Source of the DNA: Phyto melanocephala
Taxonomy: Eukaryota > Arthropoda > Insecta > Diptera > Rhinophoridae
Length of the DNA: 64,000 bases
NCBI GenBank assembly: GCA_941918925.1
Contig: OW799233.1
Coordinates: 179,459,235 to 179,523,234 of the forward strand
Direction: 5' to 3'
Shown: piece after piece, positions 47,223 to 60,284 of the stretch
Layout: each line of letters begins with the position of its first letter
Position numbering within the stretch: the first letter of the stretch is position 1
Notes under the pieces: generated by a model
Database searches by the model: none
What the model saw: the letters and a program-made list of their open reading frames with translations, nothing else
Told to the model about the DNA's origin: nothing
Position numbers and translations under genes: made by a program

Positions 47223-47850
47223 CTGTGGCTCGGAGCTAAAAGGGCCAATGGCACTTTTTTTTCTTTTGAGTTAGGTTAGGTTTTGACAGGTATGCACTTA
47301 TGCCCAGTTGGCATGTTGTGCGCTCCATATGGAAAACGGAATTCCCAAACAAAAGCCATAAACATAATTTCCCATAAATAACGGACTAGTCCAAGAACCC
47401 AGTCCCCTCAATGTAACGCCTTATGGATCTCCAGTTCGAGTTCGCCAGGTATTCCAAGTTCGGCATAGTATCCACTGTAAAATTTTCGCGCCTAATATAC
47501 CCAAACGCAGGACAATGACAGAGGTAGTGTACCAGAGTCTCATCCTCTTCCTCGCATGCTCTACATGTTGTCTCCTCAGATAATCTCATGCGAGCTAGAT
47601 GAGTTCTCAACTCCGTATGATCTGTAATTACACCTGTCATTTTCTTTTGAGTTAATCATTGCATTAGATTTGATTTCTTGCTCATTTCATTATAGTAAAA
47701 CAGCTAAAGTCATACTTAATCCAGAACAGCTTTATAAATAAAATACTGGCCAATGTCACTATGAAAGCACCTATAAAAAAGTTAAAGTTCAATTCCAATT
47801 TTCTCAAAAGTAAATATTTTGACATTGACCCTTTTAGCTCCAAGCCACAG
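47223..47850. mobile_element. MITE split by a retrotransposon fragment
   Basis: The left end CTGTGGCTCGGAGCTAAAAG and right end (complement of CTGTGGCTTGGAGCTAAAAG) match over ~32 bp, flanked by ATAT on both sides. The inserted retrotransposon piece at 47274-47639 has its own 15-bp duplication, so the MITE is older and originally ~250 bp. Confidence 0.75.
47274..47639 (-). mobile_element. 5'-truncated non-LTR retrotransposon, RNase H / CCHC end
   Basis: The - strand frame 47640-47386 encodes GVITDHTELRTHLARMRLSE then CRACEEEDETLVHYLCHCPA, the C-terminal Zn-knuckle typical of jockey/I-type ORF2. It is flanked by TTTTCTTTTGAGTTA at 47259-47273 and 47640-47654. The 5' end is truncated and the 3' end lacks a long poly(A). 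Confidence 0.8.
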
Positions 47851-49059
47851 ATATATACAAATAGTTTTAATAAATTTAATTTTTGAAATTAAAATCTAAC
47901 TAAAACTGTAAATTGACAACTATTTTACGAAATTGCGTTTTATTCCAAGTTTAATTTCAAGTTTAATCATAAATAAGAAAAAAAAACTGCATCCACTACA
48001 AAAGTTACGATTATAAAAATATATTTTTAAAAATTTGTTTTATCATGGTAGACGACTTCCTATATCAGCAAACAAAAAATTAAAAAAAATGAAAAATAAA
48101 GGAAAACATCCATGTAAGTGAATGTGCAGTTAAGAAAGTAAATGTGTATTTGTCGTAACTAAAAGTACATATTTTTAATCCAGAAATAAATTTTTAAATA
48201 TAAAACAGTTTGTGAAATAAACGTTGTGTATTTAAAATATTTATACAGTTAAATTAGAATATAAAATTTTAGATTTAGTTATAACGAAACATCCGCTCAA
48301 ATACGCTGCGGTTTTATTCCATATTGTCTAAGCATGATTTAATTAATTTGTGGCATGTTTGAATTTGTAATGTTGCAGTACGAACAAACAGTAAACAGCT
48401 CATTCATGTGAATAAAATAAGATTTTTAGCTAGCTTTTCCTACATTAAGAATAATTGAGTGTGTTATAGTTTTAGTATTTAAAAGATGTGGTTGACTGGT
48501 ACAGGCTAACAATGCTGATGCCGTAATGACATAGTATCAACTGTAGCAACATTATAAACTTAAATGCAACATTTAATTTACATATGGTAGAAGAAAGCAT
48601 AAGTGGAAGATAAAAAAAAACAAATTTTTTCTTATTTAAATACATATTAACACATACATACATATGTATGTACATAAGAGTATGTCTGCGCCAGGGTTTC
48701 GCGATCAATTTAACCTTTTAATCAAATCCAGCAAATAATTGCGTTTAGGATACAGTGAAATAACAAAACATTTTTACAAATTTGTTACCAACTTTCTTAA
48801 AGTTAAATTAAACTCTATTTGCAAAATCAAAATTTTATTTAAACAACTTTTTTATTGAGAATGTTTTGAAATTTGATAAAAGCTAAAATTTCGCAATTAT
48901 TAAAATTGTAACAAGAATTTCATATATCGTTAAAGAAATCATATTTTGAATAGGATGTAGTTTTTAAGCATCGCAGCAGTATTCATATGAGTATTATAAA
49001 AAACAATGCCACGATTTTTTGTAGATTAAAAAAAATAAATTTGTTTGTCTTCTTATTTA

Positions 49060-49662
49060 ATTGTACGAAGCTCTACGCAGCGAATTTTGTCAAAAGACCT
49101 TCACCTTAATGCGTACAACATTCAGTTTACTCAAGAGCTCAAACCAGCAGGGCATGCGCCGGTAATTCGTTCAATGGGTAATAGAGCAAATTAAAGTTAA
49201 TGCCAATTGTTTTAAAAATGTCATCTCCGATAAATCGCATTTCCATCTAAATGTCTTCGTGAACACACATAATTGCCGAATTTGGGCCTTAGAAATTCAT
49301 CATGTGAACCATGAGCAACAAATGCACCCAAGAGAGAAAAGATCTGGTACGTATTTTAGTCACACGGCTCGATTGGAACTTACTTTTTGAAAGGTAAGAC
49401 CGAAATTGAAGTGACCGTGAACGGCATTCGTTACAGGCCGTTCATCAATTGGACGAAACGAATTTGGACATGTGGTGACAGGCGCTACCTGTCATACCGC
49501 GCTTGAAACAATCCCTTCATTGCACCACCAATTTCAGAACAAGAAATTGTGATGTCAACTGGCCACCAAGATCCTGCGGTTTTTTTCTTTGGGGTTTTGT
49601 AAAATCTCGAAAAATCCTTGTTTTGGTTTTAAAATTAAAAAGTGCATTTTCACTGAGACACC
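49060..49662 (+). pseudogene. mariner-type transposase relic
   Basis: Broken + frames hold SDKSHFHLNVFVN, 'EQQMHP', 'CDVNWPP' and FFFGVL-type remnants, as in mariner transposases with the 'DVNWPP.SCDLTPLDFFLW' end. The right terminus, read inward, is GGTGTCTCAGTGAAAATGCA, matching the element at 59428. There are many stops and deletions. Confidence 0.65.
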
Positions 49663-50774
49663 ATTTTTAACTAACTCAAAACAAAGCAAAAGTCCAACTA
49701 TTTATATTTGTTTAATTCTATGTACATCTTTAATTCCTCATATAATTTATACCTCAAACATTAAACAAGAACCCATTGTGCCACACCACACACTGAGAAT
49801 TATGAAGTCTTTATAAACATAAATTTTACTTTTTTTTATATCTATAAGAGTGTTCCGTAAAATAGAGGGGAAATATGTTTATATTTTGTGTGCATGTGTC
49901 ATCTTTATATGCATATTATCTTTATAAGAAAGATAATACAATTCCGCTTGTCCGTCCATGCCTGTCTTTACGTAAATACGTACATATGTATGTATTAATA
50001 TTATTACTTTTGTTAAAAACTACTAAAACGACCTCCACACACCACACAATCAAAATCACGATTTAAAATGCAATAAAAAACAATTTGGTTGATATTTTAA
50101 TTTTTCTTACTACTTTTGAACACATAAAAACTGAATTGAATTTGCAAGTTTTTTGTTACAATAAAAGAAAAGAAAAACAAATAAATATTTAAGTTTGCAG
50201 TTGCAACGCACTACTTTCATTGGGTCATTAGCCTGAGTACACCAATAAGCATTTCAAGTGAGGCGTGTCTTAGTTACAAAATATTTGATTTTTTTTAATT
50301 TTCGATGATATAAAAAAAAATTATAATTTAAGCAGATAATAAATTAAACTTCCAGGTACAACAAATCATTTGTAGTTGCATGCAGTACCACTCAAATAAT
50401 CAGCAAATTTCCGTATTGTACTAAAGAGATATTTTGTAATAATTTTATTATATTTTATACATTTCAATTATTATTAAAAAAAACAATTTCTAAATTATTG
50501 GCGCTTCATTTAAAAACAAAATAAGCAATAAAAGCCATGTATAAGTAGTATTCCCTTACCAACAATTAAAACTAAATAAAAAAATAAAAAACAAACACAT
50601 ATGGCATATTCGTACACATCACCAAATGAAACACAATAAAAGCAAGTAATTTTACAAAAGAAACTACATTATGATAATACGGTTTCTGTTACGTTTTTAC
50701 CTTCTGCTGTAAAATTACAATTATTTGAGTTAGGGCCTTTCTACTTGTAACCAACGATATGATGTATGGATATA

Positions 50775-52342
50775 CAGTGAGGTGCACAAATGAGTACATG
50801 TTTGTACTTTGAGCACTTTTGATGTCATAGAAATAAAAGTAATAAAGCAAATTTAAAATTTTTTTTTGTAGTTTATTTAGTGTTTATTAGGTACTTAATA
50901 AAATTATATAAAATTTGTAACAAAATGCATTAAGCACCAAGAAAAAAACGAAAAAAACCAAAATAACTTTTATGTACTCAATTTTGCACCTCTCTATTTT
51001 ATGAAGAATTTGAAGAAAATAAATGAAAAAGTACCGTTATTTTTCAATATTTTTGCATAAGTTCGACATTATTTAAATCGCGTGTGGTAAATTGTGCAAA
51101 TTTTTAAACAAAAATCATTTTATTTAAAATCAAATAAATTCCTAACAATAATTAATAATGAAAAAACTTTCAAAATCCACCGAGGAGAGCATTAGGGCCA
51201 TGACTGAAAGAGGCTGTTCTACGCGGGAAATTGCAAAAGAGCTAAAAGTGAGTCAATCAGTGGTAATAAGGGTACAAAAACGGTGTTCCGTTGTTCCCAA
51301 GCCTCAAGTTAGAGGTCGTAAAAAGAGATAAGTTTTTAACACCAAAAGATGCTTCATTAGCTATCGGAAGACCCGTTAGTCGGTGGACGGCATGTAGAGC
51401 CCTTCGCGACATTGGTTATATTGCAGCAGTAAAAAAATAAAAACCTGCATTGTCGGAAAAAAATGTAAAGGCACGTTTAATTTGCCAAAGAGCACAAAAC
51501 TTGGACAGTGGACGATTGGAAACGTGTGATCTGGTCAGAGGAATCCAAATTCAACCGTTTCCAATCCGACGGTAAACAATATTGCTGGCGCCGCCCTAAT
51601 GAAAAAATTCAAAGGCGCCATGTGAAGCAAACTGTAAAGCACGGGGGTGGAAACGTCATGGTATGGGGTTGCTTTACGTGGTGGGAGCTTGGCCCACTGC
51701 AAAAATTGATAACATAATGAAGAAAGAAGACTATTTGAGAATTTTGCAGACTCATCTTCCCGATTTTTTAGATAAGAGCGCCTATCCTGCAGAAGAAGTA
51801 ATTTTTCAGCAGGATGGTGATCCAAAACACACGTCCAAAATCGTGAAAGAATAGCTTGGAGATCAAAATTTGCAATTCATGCAGTGGCCAGCACAAAGTT
51901 CCGACCTCAATCCGATTGAGAATTTGTGGTCAATCGTGAAGAGACGGTTGGGACAGTACCAATCAGCCCCTACAAATTTGGACGAGCTTTGGCAGCGGAT
52001 CCAAAATGAAAGGAAGAATATTCCAAAAGAAATTATACAGAAATTGGTGGAGAGTATGCCAAATCGCGTAAATGATGTCTTACAAAATAAAGGGCTTTGG
52101 ACTAAGTATTAAAAATATTCGTATTCCGCAAGATTTTTTAACGGTGCAAAATTAGGTACATTGGCGTTGTTTTCGCTTTCTTAGAAATTGATGCTTTAAG
52201 TTGTGAATTTTACACTGTTTTGTTAAGTACGTAATACTAAATAAACTACAAAAAAAATTTTTAAATTTGCTTTATTACTTTTATTTCTATGACATAAAAA
52301 GTGCTCATAGTACAAACTTGTACTCATTTGTGCACCTCACTG
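50775..52342 (+). mobile_element. Complete Tc1-like element, 1,568 bp
   Basis: It is bounded by TA (50773-50774; 52343-52344). The terminal inverted repeats are about 110 bp and start CAGTGAGGTGCACAAATGAG, with only a handful of mismatches. It encloses a broken Tc1 transposase. Confidence 0.92.
51158..52112 (+). pseudogene. Tc1 transposase, inactivated
   Basis: It starts at ATG 51158 with an HTH (MTERGCSTREIAKELKVSQS). A stop or frame break follows near 51330, then fragments to 51427. The catalytic part is WKRVIWSEESKFN, VIFQQDGDPKHTS and SDLNPIENLWSIVKRR, a DD34E-type triad in which the first Asp is Glu (SEES for the usual SDES). A frame shift near 51715 and TAG at 51852 add further breaks. 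It cannot make a full enzyme. Confidence 0.85.
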
Positions 52343-52649
52343 TACATAAAGGTTCTTCGGTACTCATACAAAAAAAAATTATCTAGTCATCTAGGATTTA
52401 AGTTTAGTTAAAACAAATTCCAGAAATATTTTTTTTTCTTACCATCGCTTTAAAGCTTTTTTTAACACCGCTTGTGTTTCATAACATATCGCATTTCTTT
52501 ACAAGAGCAACATTTATCCTTTTAATAATTTTTGACAATTTTCAACGCAAAGGTCTACCTACACACTTTTACTGTCCTTAAATTGAAAGCTAAAATTAAT
52601 TCTTAGATATTTGAGCATCTGAACAGGAAGCTGCATTCAGTTTTTTTTT

Positions 52650-53437
52650 ACACTTCACCTGTGGTGCCAAGAGTATATCGGTGGGTTAATATAAAAGGGG
52701 TGTATCTCGATTTTTTACGAAATCGCATTATTGATCTTTTCTGGTAGTCGACATACAAACACATCACCCCTAAAACATTTATTGAGCTACGGTTGAAAAT
52801 AACGGATTTGTAGCCAGTAGCTCCTTCTTATTTTATTCTTTTAAATTTTATTCAGTTTTTTCTTCTCCTATAAAGTTGCAAAAATTTGAGGTATGGCTTT
52901 TTTTATATTAAGCCACCAATATACAGCTTTGTCAATTCCTTTATATTGTATATTGATTCATTTCCATTTCCAGATAGAATATATTTTCTAAAAGCATATG
53001 AATAGGGAAGTCGATTAAACAATGTCCGTGTGTTGGTTGAAATCAAGTTTTATTAACCCCACAAATCTGTATGTGATATCAATCTTTTGCAAATAGCGTT
53101 CTAAAAAGTGGCGGATATATGGGTCATATATAGTAATTACGACTTTGTCCGCTACAACCCTCACAATATTAGGGCTTGACCAGTGGAATCCAGTATACTA
53201 TGAAAAAGTTTACTGACTTAGGGAATAAAATGGCGGAGAGAGCTTGACTAGTAGGATACAGTTACCTATATTAAAATTCAAAATTAAAGTTGTCGTCGGA
53301 AATAAGAAGCAAAATGTCTTTAAATATAAAAGTGAAATATAGGCAACGCTACGAATTGGTCATTATACCCATGTATATGGGTATGGTATGAATATTACCA
53401 GATTCGGCTCGGTTAATTATAGCCCTCTCACTTGTTA
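52650..53437 (-). repeat. Dispersed repeats A/C, degenerate minus copy
   Basis: It runs from a TTCACCTGTGGTGCC-like 3' end to a 5' end reading (on -) AACAAGTGAGAGGGCTATAA with CCGAGCCGAATCTGG. The middle has reversed repeat C blocks (GCTTGACTAGTAGGATACAG). Confidence 0.65.
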
Positions 53438-56400
53438 AAATTGGTTTTAGTTTTCGAGATATACCGTTATGCAAAACATGAGAACGGTTTATATATGTAT
53501 ATATATATTGTAGTTTATCAATAAAATCATCTTTAAGCTAGAAAGATATAGTAAAAATGTTTGCAAAAAAATATTAATTTATGAAAAAATATACAACTAA
53601 AATAAAAAGTACATTTTTTGCCTAGTAAATATTATAAATGAAACGAACCATTTTATTTTAAAAATCGGTTACTAAGTTTTGATAACATTTACAATTTAGT
53701 GGCAGTACCTAAGTTAGACAAAAACTGTGAAATACAATACTAACAACAAAAATGTATAAATTCGGGTCAACTTTTGGGCAGGATCAATTGAAAGAACTTA
53801 TAAAGGAAATTTGTGGAAATTTGTGGTTAGTTATGTAATAGATTTTTTTTTAATAGATATAATGTTCGACACATGTTAGCATAATTTAAGAACAGATTTT
53901 CCAATTAGGTAAAGTATAAAATCCGCATGGAATCTGTAATTTAACTGCCTGACTTAAGTTTCAGTTTAATAACAAATTGAGAAACTTTATTTTTAAGAAA
54001 TAAAATCTGTTTTATCTGAGTTTTGTTGTGCTGAGGCACAAGTATGCCAATTACTCACAACACATTGTCGACCTTAGCGAACTTATACTGTACATTGTTT
54101 ACTACTGTTTTGTTGATTTCTTAGAATGAATGATGTATGTGGTGTGTATGTAGCAAAACAAATACTGCCAGTTATGATGAATCATCTTTTGATTTGATAT
54201 GCAAATTTTTTAAACCAACACAGCACTCGCGTTTATCCAAACAGAATTTCATAAAAAATTGGAAATACAATTAAGAGCGTCAAACAAGGTTTAAGTACCA
54301 CCACATGCTTAATCGCTAAAAAAAATGTCGCCAGTTTATTTTTAAAACAACAACATGATGATTGACCACGAAGCGTGCGTATTTATTAATATTTAAGATG
54401 ATTGTACGTATATTTAAGTAGTAACAACAAACAGGTGAAATTTAAAAAAAAAATATATAAGAAACATATTTCCAAATAAATACTTTGTATATTTAATAGC
54501 CATAGCTTCGAGACAATACGTTACGGAAGAAAAGTAACACGACAATCATTTACATATATTTAGGTCTTTGATTATACAAAATTAGACACTTGCTACGCAT
54601 ACAAAACACATTTTGCGAATAAATTTGGAAGCAAACAAACAGAAAAAACTCAAGACAATTATAAATATCTTTAATTAGGTCGAAGTATTATTTTAATAAT
54701 TAAAACAAACAATTTCTTCCTTACTTGAATCTACATTTTTCAGCAGTGCGTAAGGAAAAGGCATGATATGAAAGAAACAAGCAAAACAGAGAACAACAAA
54801 GCGGGACACCACATTTAAAAATCATGTCTTTTAAAAGCAGTCTTACAAGCAGGGGTTTTTTGGTGGGGCTACAGATTAATTCTTAAAAATTTCTTTTGGC
54901 ACAAAATAAAAGACACTGAAGAACATCTGACTTTAGCTGGACCACAAAGTGAACAATGGAAAATTTGCACGAAATGTTGAAGAGAATGGTTATCTATCGC
55001 GAAGGCGACGTGAAATAACTACTAATTTGACCCCGATATGCTGTTTCTGTGGAGTGAATGTTGCCATAGTTTTGCATCTACGGCCTTCTTTATAAAAAAA
55101 AATAACTTCCATTATAATATAATATTTGCGATGTGGTGCAAACGCAATGATAAAATTAATATACTTACACCTAGTTATGTAACGGATGTTAACAAATTAT
55201 AATAATTCACAAAGAATGAGAACTGAATACAATAACCCTTAGGCAAACGAAAATATCAACCTTTTTATATACTTATTAAAACAACAACAAAAAACTGCAT
55301 ATAAAACTAATGTTATGGGTCAATGAATACATAATTATGTATTGAATACCTGAATACTCACTTGCATAAATGCTGTTGTGTAAAAGGGTGTGCGTGTTGT
55401 AAGTGTAGCTTAATGCAACAAGTTGTATACAACTATATACTTAAATAATATCCTACCTCTTATGGGTGCGACCACTTTGACAAAAAAAAAATTAATAAAA
55501 AAAGGGAAATAGGAAATGAGACGGAAAATATGCAAACAAAACTTTGCGTACGAACTAACATAAGTACCCAGCAAAAACTAGATAATAACTTGCTCTTACA
55601 AAACAACATACTTTTAAATGACTATTACATATTGTCTGTTTTACTAAAAGTTTTTTAGTAATGACTTGATTTATAATGTTATACAGAAGGACTTATTATC
55701 AGACATTAGCTTAGATAAGCATACAACACAATTTCTTATGGCGAAATTTATTAGAAGCCATTAAAAGACATAACTTTTTACAATTCTCATTTAGTTTAAC
55801 ACACTTAGTGTTAAAGTTTTTGACAAAAGCGGCAAAGCATTTCATTAGCAAACTGATGACATAAATTTTCACTGATTTTTTAATTTTAAATTAACGTATC
55901 GCAGAATAATCATTAAGATTATTCATTAAGAGAACCAAATAATATCAAAGGGTTATTAAGGATATAAAAGTCAAGTACTTATTTATTACTTAATATAAAG
56001 TAGTTTCTACGATTACTTTATATTTAATATTTCAAAAGTGTTTAATACTATGTGTGTGAAGACATTAATTGTCAATTATTAATATTCTCGCAATTAAAGG
56101 CCTTTATTGAGCTCAATTTACCATACTAAAAATTACTTATAAATTGAGCAATATATACTTTATTGTTTCACTTATTGTGCAAAACTCGAAATGCAACTCT
56201 TGGGAAGTATGTTCAATGAGAAGAAAATTCTATAGGTGGCATTTCTAATGTCAAACAAATAAATATACAAAAAACAAAAAGTAAGAAAATGGAAAATATT
56301 TAGTTGATGGAAATTTTAATAAAATTTAAATACATAACATACGTATTACAGCTATCAAATGCTAATGGAGTAAGATTAATTAAGTATGTGTGAACACTAA

Positions 56401-56619
56401 TTTTAATTGCTCAATTAACGCTAAATTGAAACAATTAAAAAGATCTGTCTGAACAGAGTATTATGTTTATTTGTATTAATACTTAAAGAAAGATGTCACA
56501 AAGTCTAGATCAGAGCAAACTAATTGTGTAAATATGAACATTTGATGTTTACGTTTTAACTAGCAGTTATTTAGAATCTGGGAATATTTAAGGCATTCTA
56601 TATTGTCACAAAATTAAGT

Positions 56620-57108
56620 ATATTATCTCCGCTGAACGAAATAAATTGATTTACGGTTGAGCAACGTTGGGATTTATTGGAAATTTATTTCTAAAAGAAA
56701 GACAATTGGTCGGCCAAACTGCACGATGATGTCGATTTTGCCAAAATGAGCTTCATGAAATAAAAATTATTTTAGTTGATACGTTAATAAGCAAAATTGC
56801 CATATTTGGGGCTCAGAAAACCCAAACATGGTCTCGATTTATTGCGTACAATATTCGATGGCCATTGAATTAACCGAAATGGTGATGTAAATTGGCCACC
56901 AGGAAGCTGCGATTAGACACCGTTGGACTATTTTCTGTGTGGCACTGTTAAAGACAAGTGTTATGCAGATAAACCAGAGACAATTGAGCATTTAAAGGCC
57001 AACATTCGTGACTCCATTGCCAAGATACAACCTCATACACTCGAAAAAGTGCTCGAAAATTGTTCCGATCAAATGGGGTACTGTGAGGCCAGCGGCGCAG
57101 CCATATGA
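56620..57108 (+). pseudogene. mariner-type transposase relic
   Basis: The N-terminal piece has TVEQRWDLLEIYF-like residues (56655-56690). The C-terminal piece reads GDVNWPPGSCD, stop, TPLDYFLCGTVKDKCYADKP and ends VLENCSDQMGYCEASGAAI. The middle catalytic part is largely deleted. Same family as 49.1 and 59.4 kb. Confidence 0.75.
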
Positions 57109-57133
57109 TTAAAATAATATTTACTGCCTGTTC

Positions 57134-57272
57134 AACGATGTCGAAAGAAAACCTAAGCGAAATTTCATTCGTACAAATATATTGAAAACAACAACAAAAA
57201 CTAAAAATTTGTTTTTGTTTTCAACGTATTTGTACGAAAGAATGTTCGCTTGTGTTTTCTTTCGACATCGTT
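57134..57272. repeat. 139-bp near-perfect hairpin
   Basis: The arms start AACGATGTCGAAAGAAAAC and mirror through CATTCGTACAAATA.TTGAAAAC, ~60 bp each with a short AT-rich centre. It lies just after the mariner relic. No TIR-type ends or coding. Confidence 0.8.
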
Positions 57273-57714
57273 AATTTCTAACCATAACAATTGTACTTTA
57301 CAACAAAAAAATATATTTGCAAATTTCTAAGCGTTTTTGTTTTATTGCTTTTTTAAATTTAAGCTTTTAAATGGCCTAACCTTTATATACGTGTCACCAA
57401 TTTACCGCACTCCTCTAAAGCGTTAATTTTATTCATTATGACAACTGAACACCATGTATGGACACTTAAAGTTATCTACAACATTTTATTGTTTCAAGCT
57501 AGTGCATATAGTGCATATAAGGTTTATAAAAACATTTATATGTATTAAATATTTATTATATTTTTATTTGTAAATTCTTTTAACCTTGTGCTTTCAATTT
57601 AAAAAAATCGTATTCTACCGAAAACTTAATAAATTCAAACAAACCAACCAAGCTTTGGTAGTTGTGTTTAAATTATAAAAATCTACCAATTTTGGTTCGA
57701 TCGGATCAATGTGG

Positions 57715-57800
57715 CATCCCTAGCCCGTATTAGTAAGCGAGCGGGAAAAGTACTTGCCTCTAATTTCATCACCGTGTTAAAATATTGGGTTCAGATACCC
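57715..57800 (+). repeat. Possible tRNA-like (SINE head) sequence
   Basis: AGTAAGCGAGCGGG resembles an A box, and ATTGGGTTCAGATACCCAAT resembles a B box with its T-stem pairing, spaced about right. It is not a foldable full tRNA, so at best it is a SINE relic. Confidence 0.3.
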
Positions 57801-58379
57801 AATTGTAGGTAGTGAAGAACTGTATTTTAGTACATTCAACTCATTATTCTGTAATGGGAGTTTTTGCTGGGAAATTATTAAAAACCAAACTAATGGATTT
57901 AATTGAATGTAAAACAACAGGGAGAAAAAAAAATTAAATAAATTAAAGTTACCAAGAAAAAATTGTGTTAAAAAGAAAATAATTTTTTTTATTTTTTGGG
58001 ATGCCCTTAATCCGTAACACTCTCCGATAGTAATTTATCATTCATAAAATGTAACACAATATAAAAAAGTGAAATAAGACAAAAAAAGTAAAACGATTGT
58101 AAGATTTATATGCTCCACTCGAACAAATAAAACAACAATCTGTTTGGAAAAAAACTTCTTTTTAAAAGTGTAGCACGCTTATGACATAATAAACATCCAA
58201 ATACTATGAGAAAAAAACTTTCAACTAAAGAAATCATTTGAATGCACTACGAAAAGTTGGCATAAATTAAAAAAATAATAATAAACTAAATGTAATATAT
58301 AAATAGAAATGTGATGGTAAACAAACGTCTTGCAAAGCCACAGCTTTGCTATGCTATGGCTTTGTAAGTTGTTTTGCTT

Positions 58380-58863
58380 GTATACCCTTCACACGATAGT
58401 GTAAAAGCTTGTCATTCCGTTTGTAACTTCTACAATATTAATTTTGAAATCAACTTTTTTAGTAAAAGGTACCAATTTATCAGAAATGCTTTTGATAATT
58501 TTGCTATTGAAAATCAGTTATGTCTGTGGATATATTGCGAGCTGAGATATGAGCGACAAAATACGATTGCCCCTGTTTTTTTTTACCAAAACAAAGACAG
58601 ATTTTGCAGCTCCTATGAAACTTCTTGCAACGTTTGTTACGCATATATAAAATCCGTATCTTTGGTAATATTTACAGAGAATCTTGGATCAATTACCGAC
58701 AAAGATATTGGCGAAAAAATTGCAAATAAAAGTTAAAGTTATCGATTTCTTAAATAAGTTTTGGTCACAGTTGCGCCAAATAATTGTCAATTATGGTCAT
58801 TACAATATGTTATGAGAAGGGTTTAAAAGATTCGGTACTGCCGAATATAGCGCTCTTACTGGT
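58380..58863 (-). repeat. Dispersed repeat A, shortened minus copy
   Basis: From TATACCCTTCACACGATAGT to TACTGCCGAATATAGCGCTC. The 120-codon + frame inside is repeat sequence. Confidence 0.8.
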
Positions 58864-59427
58864 TTAAACTACATATTTAAATTTTAAACCATTTTTACAA
58901 AGAATAAATTTACAAAAAAGAAATTTCCAAAACTGTAAAATTTTCTTTATTTTTTTTTTTTTTTTGGGCAATAACTTATTGTTATTAAAGACAACAGATG
59001 TAATCAAAGTTCATATTTCAATAATGTAAGCAATTTATAAAAATTAGTGACTTACTTTCTTTAGATTTATATATTTTGTATGTAAATTTAAAATAAACAT
59101 TTCACTCTTACCCTCAATTATAATAGTTATTAGCTTCGGTCGTGAAAAATATAATATTGTGGGCATAAGTATGATTTATTAAATTAAATAAGTGGTCGGA
59201 GTTGCTGACTTTGGATCCTTAAATTTAAGCACCTAAGGAAAAAAAATTAAATATGTATCACGCTTCGTTTCTGTAAGAGACACGCCGAAACAAAAGCGGT
59301 TTCTGTTTAAGTTTGTCTGTAGCTCTTGCTTCGAAAAAGTTTTGAAATTGTGGAATTTAAGGAGAAACAATGCAAGTTAAAACAAACAAAAAACGCTTTC
59401 TATCATAAAAGTATTTCTTTTATTATA

Positions 59428-60284
59428 CAGGGTGTCTAAGAAAGTATGCACTTTTTTATTTTGAAAAAAACACATATTTTTTGAGATAGTTGTGATTGTA
59501 AAGAAAACCTGTTTCGATTAGGTATGGAATAAAATCTTTGTTAAATGGCCTCCATGGCTCTGATAACACGTGATTACTCTTTTCATGAAATTTGTTCATG
59601 ACTTTTTTAGAAGGATGTGGCTTAATCTCACCCAAACTCTCTCAAGACGCGATAGATTTCAGATTGAGCTCAGGAATTGTTTTTGGTTTATTCGCATAAG
59701 CCTGAGATTAAACAAAACCCCAAAGAAAAAAAAACTTGGTGGCCAGTTGACATCAGAGTTTCTTGAGATAATTAGTTCTAGAAGCCGTTGCAGCAATAAA
59801 TGAATTGTTTTATGCACTGTGTGGCAGATGATACCGTCTTGCAGAAACCACTTGTTGTCCAGTTTAAGCCACAAGAACTTTGTCATCATGTTTCGGTAAC
59901 GAATGCCGATCACAGTTACTAAAATTTCGGCCTCATATTCAAAAATGTTAGACCTAATCACGCCGTCTGACTAAAATTCGCACCAGAAAGTGGCGCGTTG
60001 CGGATGCATTTGTTTCTCATCTGAGCCACAAATCAGACCATTTTTGTATTTACAGCAATGTTATCAAAAGGCCGAACGGTACGTCAAACAGAAGTTTTAC
60101 TATCCATAACCGACCCAATTTCTTAAAATTTGTTGGCTGACACTTTCTTGACTGAAAATTCTTCGAATGTGCGAGCGATCTCACCATAACTTCTTAAAGC
60201 GCTTCATTTTTTAAAATCGGAATAATGTTACCAAATTTCAGACATTAATGACACTAAATTTAAAAAGTGCATTTTTACTGGGTC
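59428..60284 (-). pseudogene. mariner-type element, internally decayed
   Basis: The left end after TA is CAGGGTGTCTAAGAAAGTAT, with GCACTTTTTT. The right end, read inward, is CCCAGTAAAAATGCACTTTT. The - frame 59961-59659 carries AEILVTVIGIRYRN, NKWFLQDGIICHT (second catalytic Asp) and RNSDVNWPP, then loses the last catalytic block. Stops elsewhere. Confidence 0.8.
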
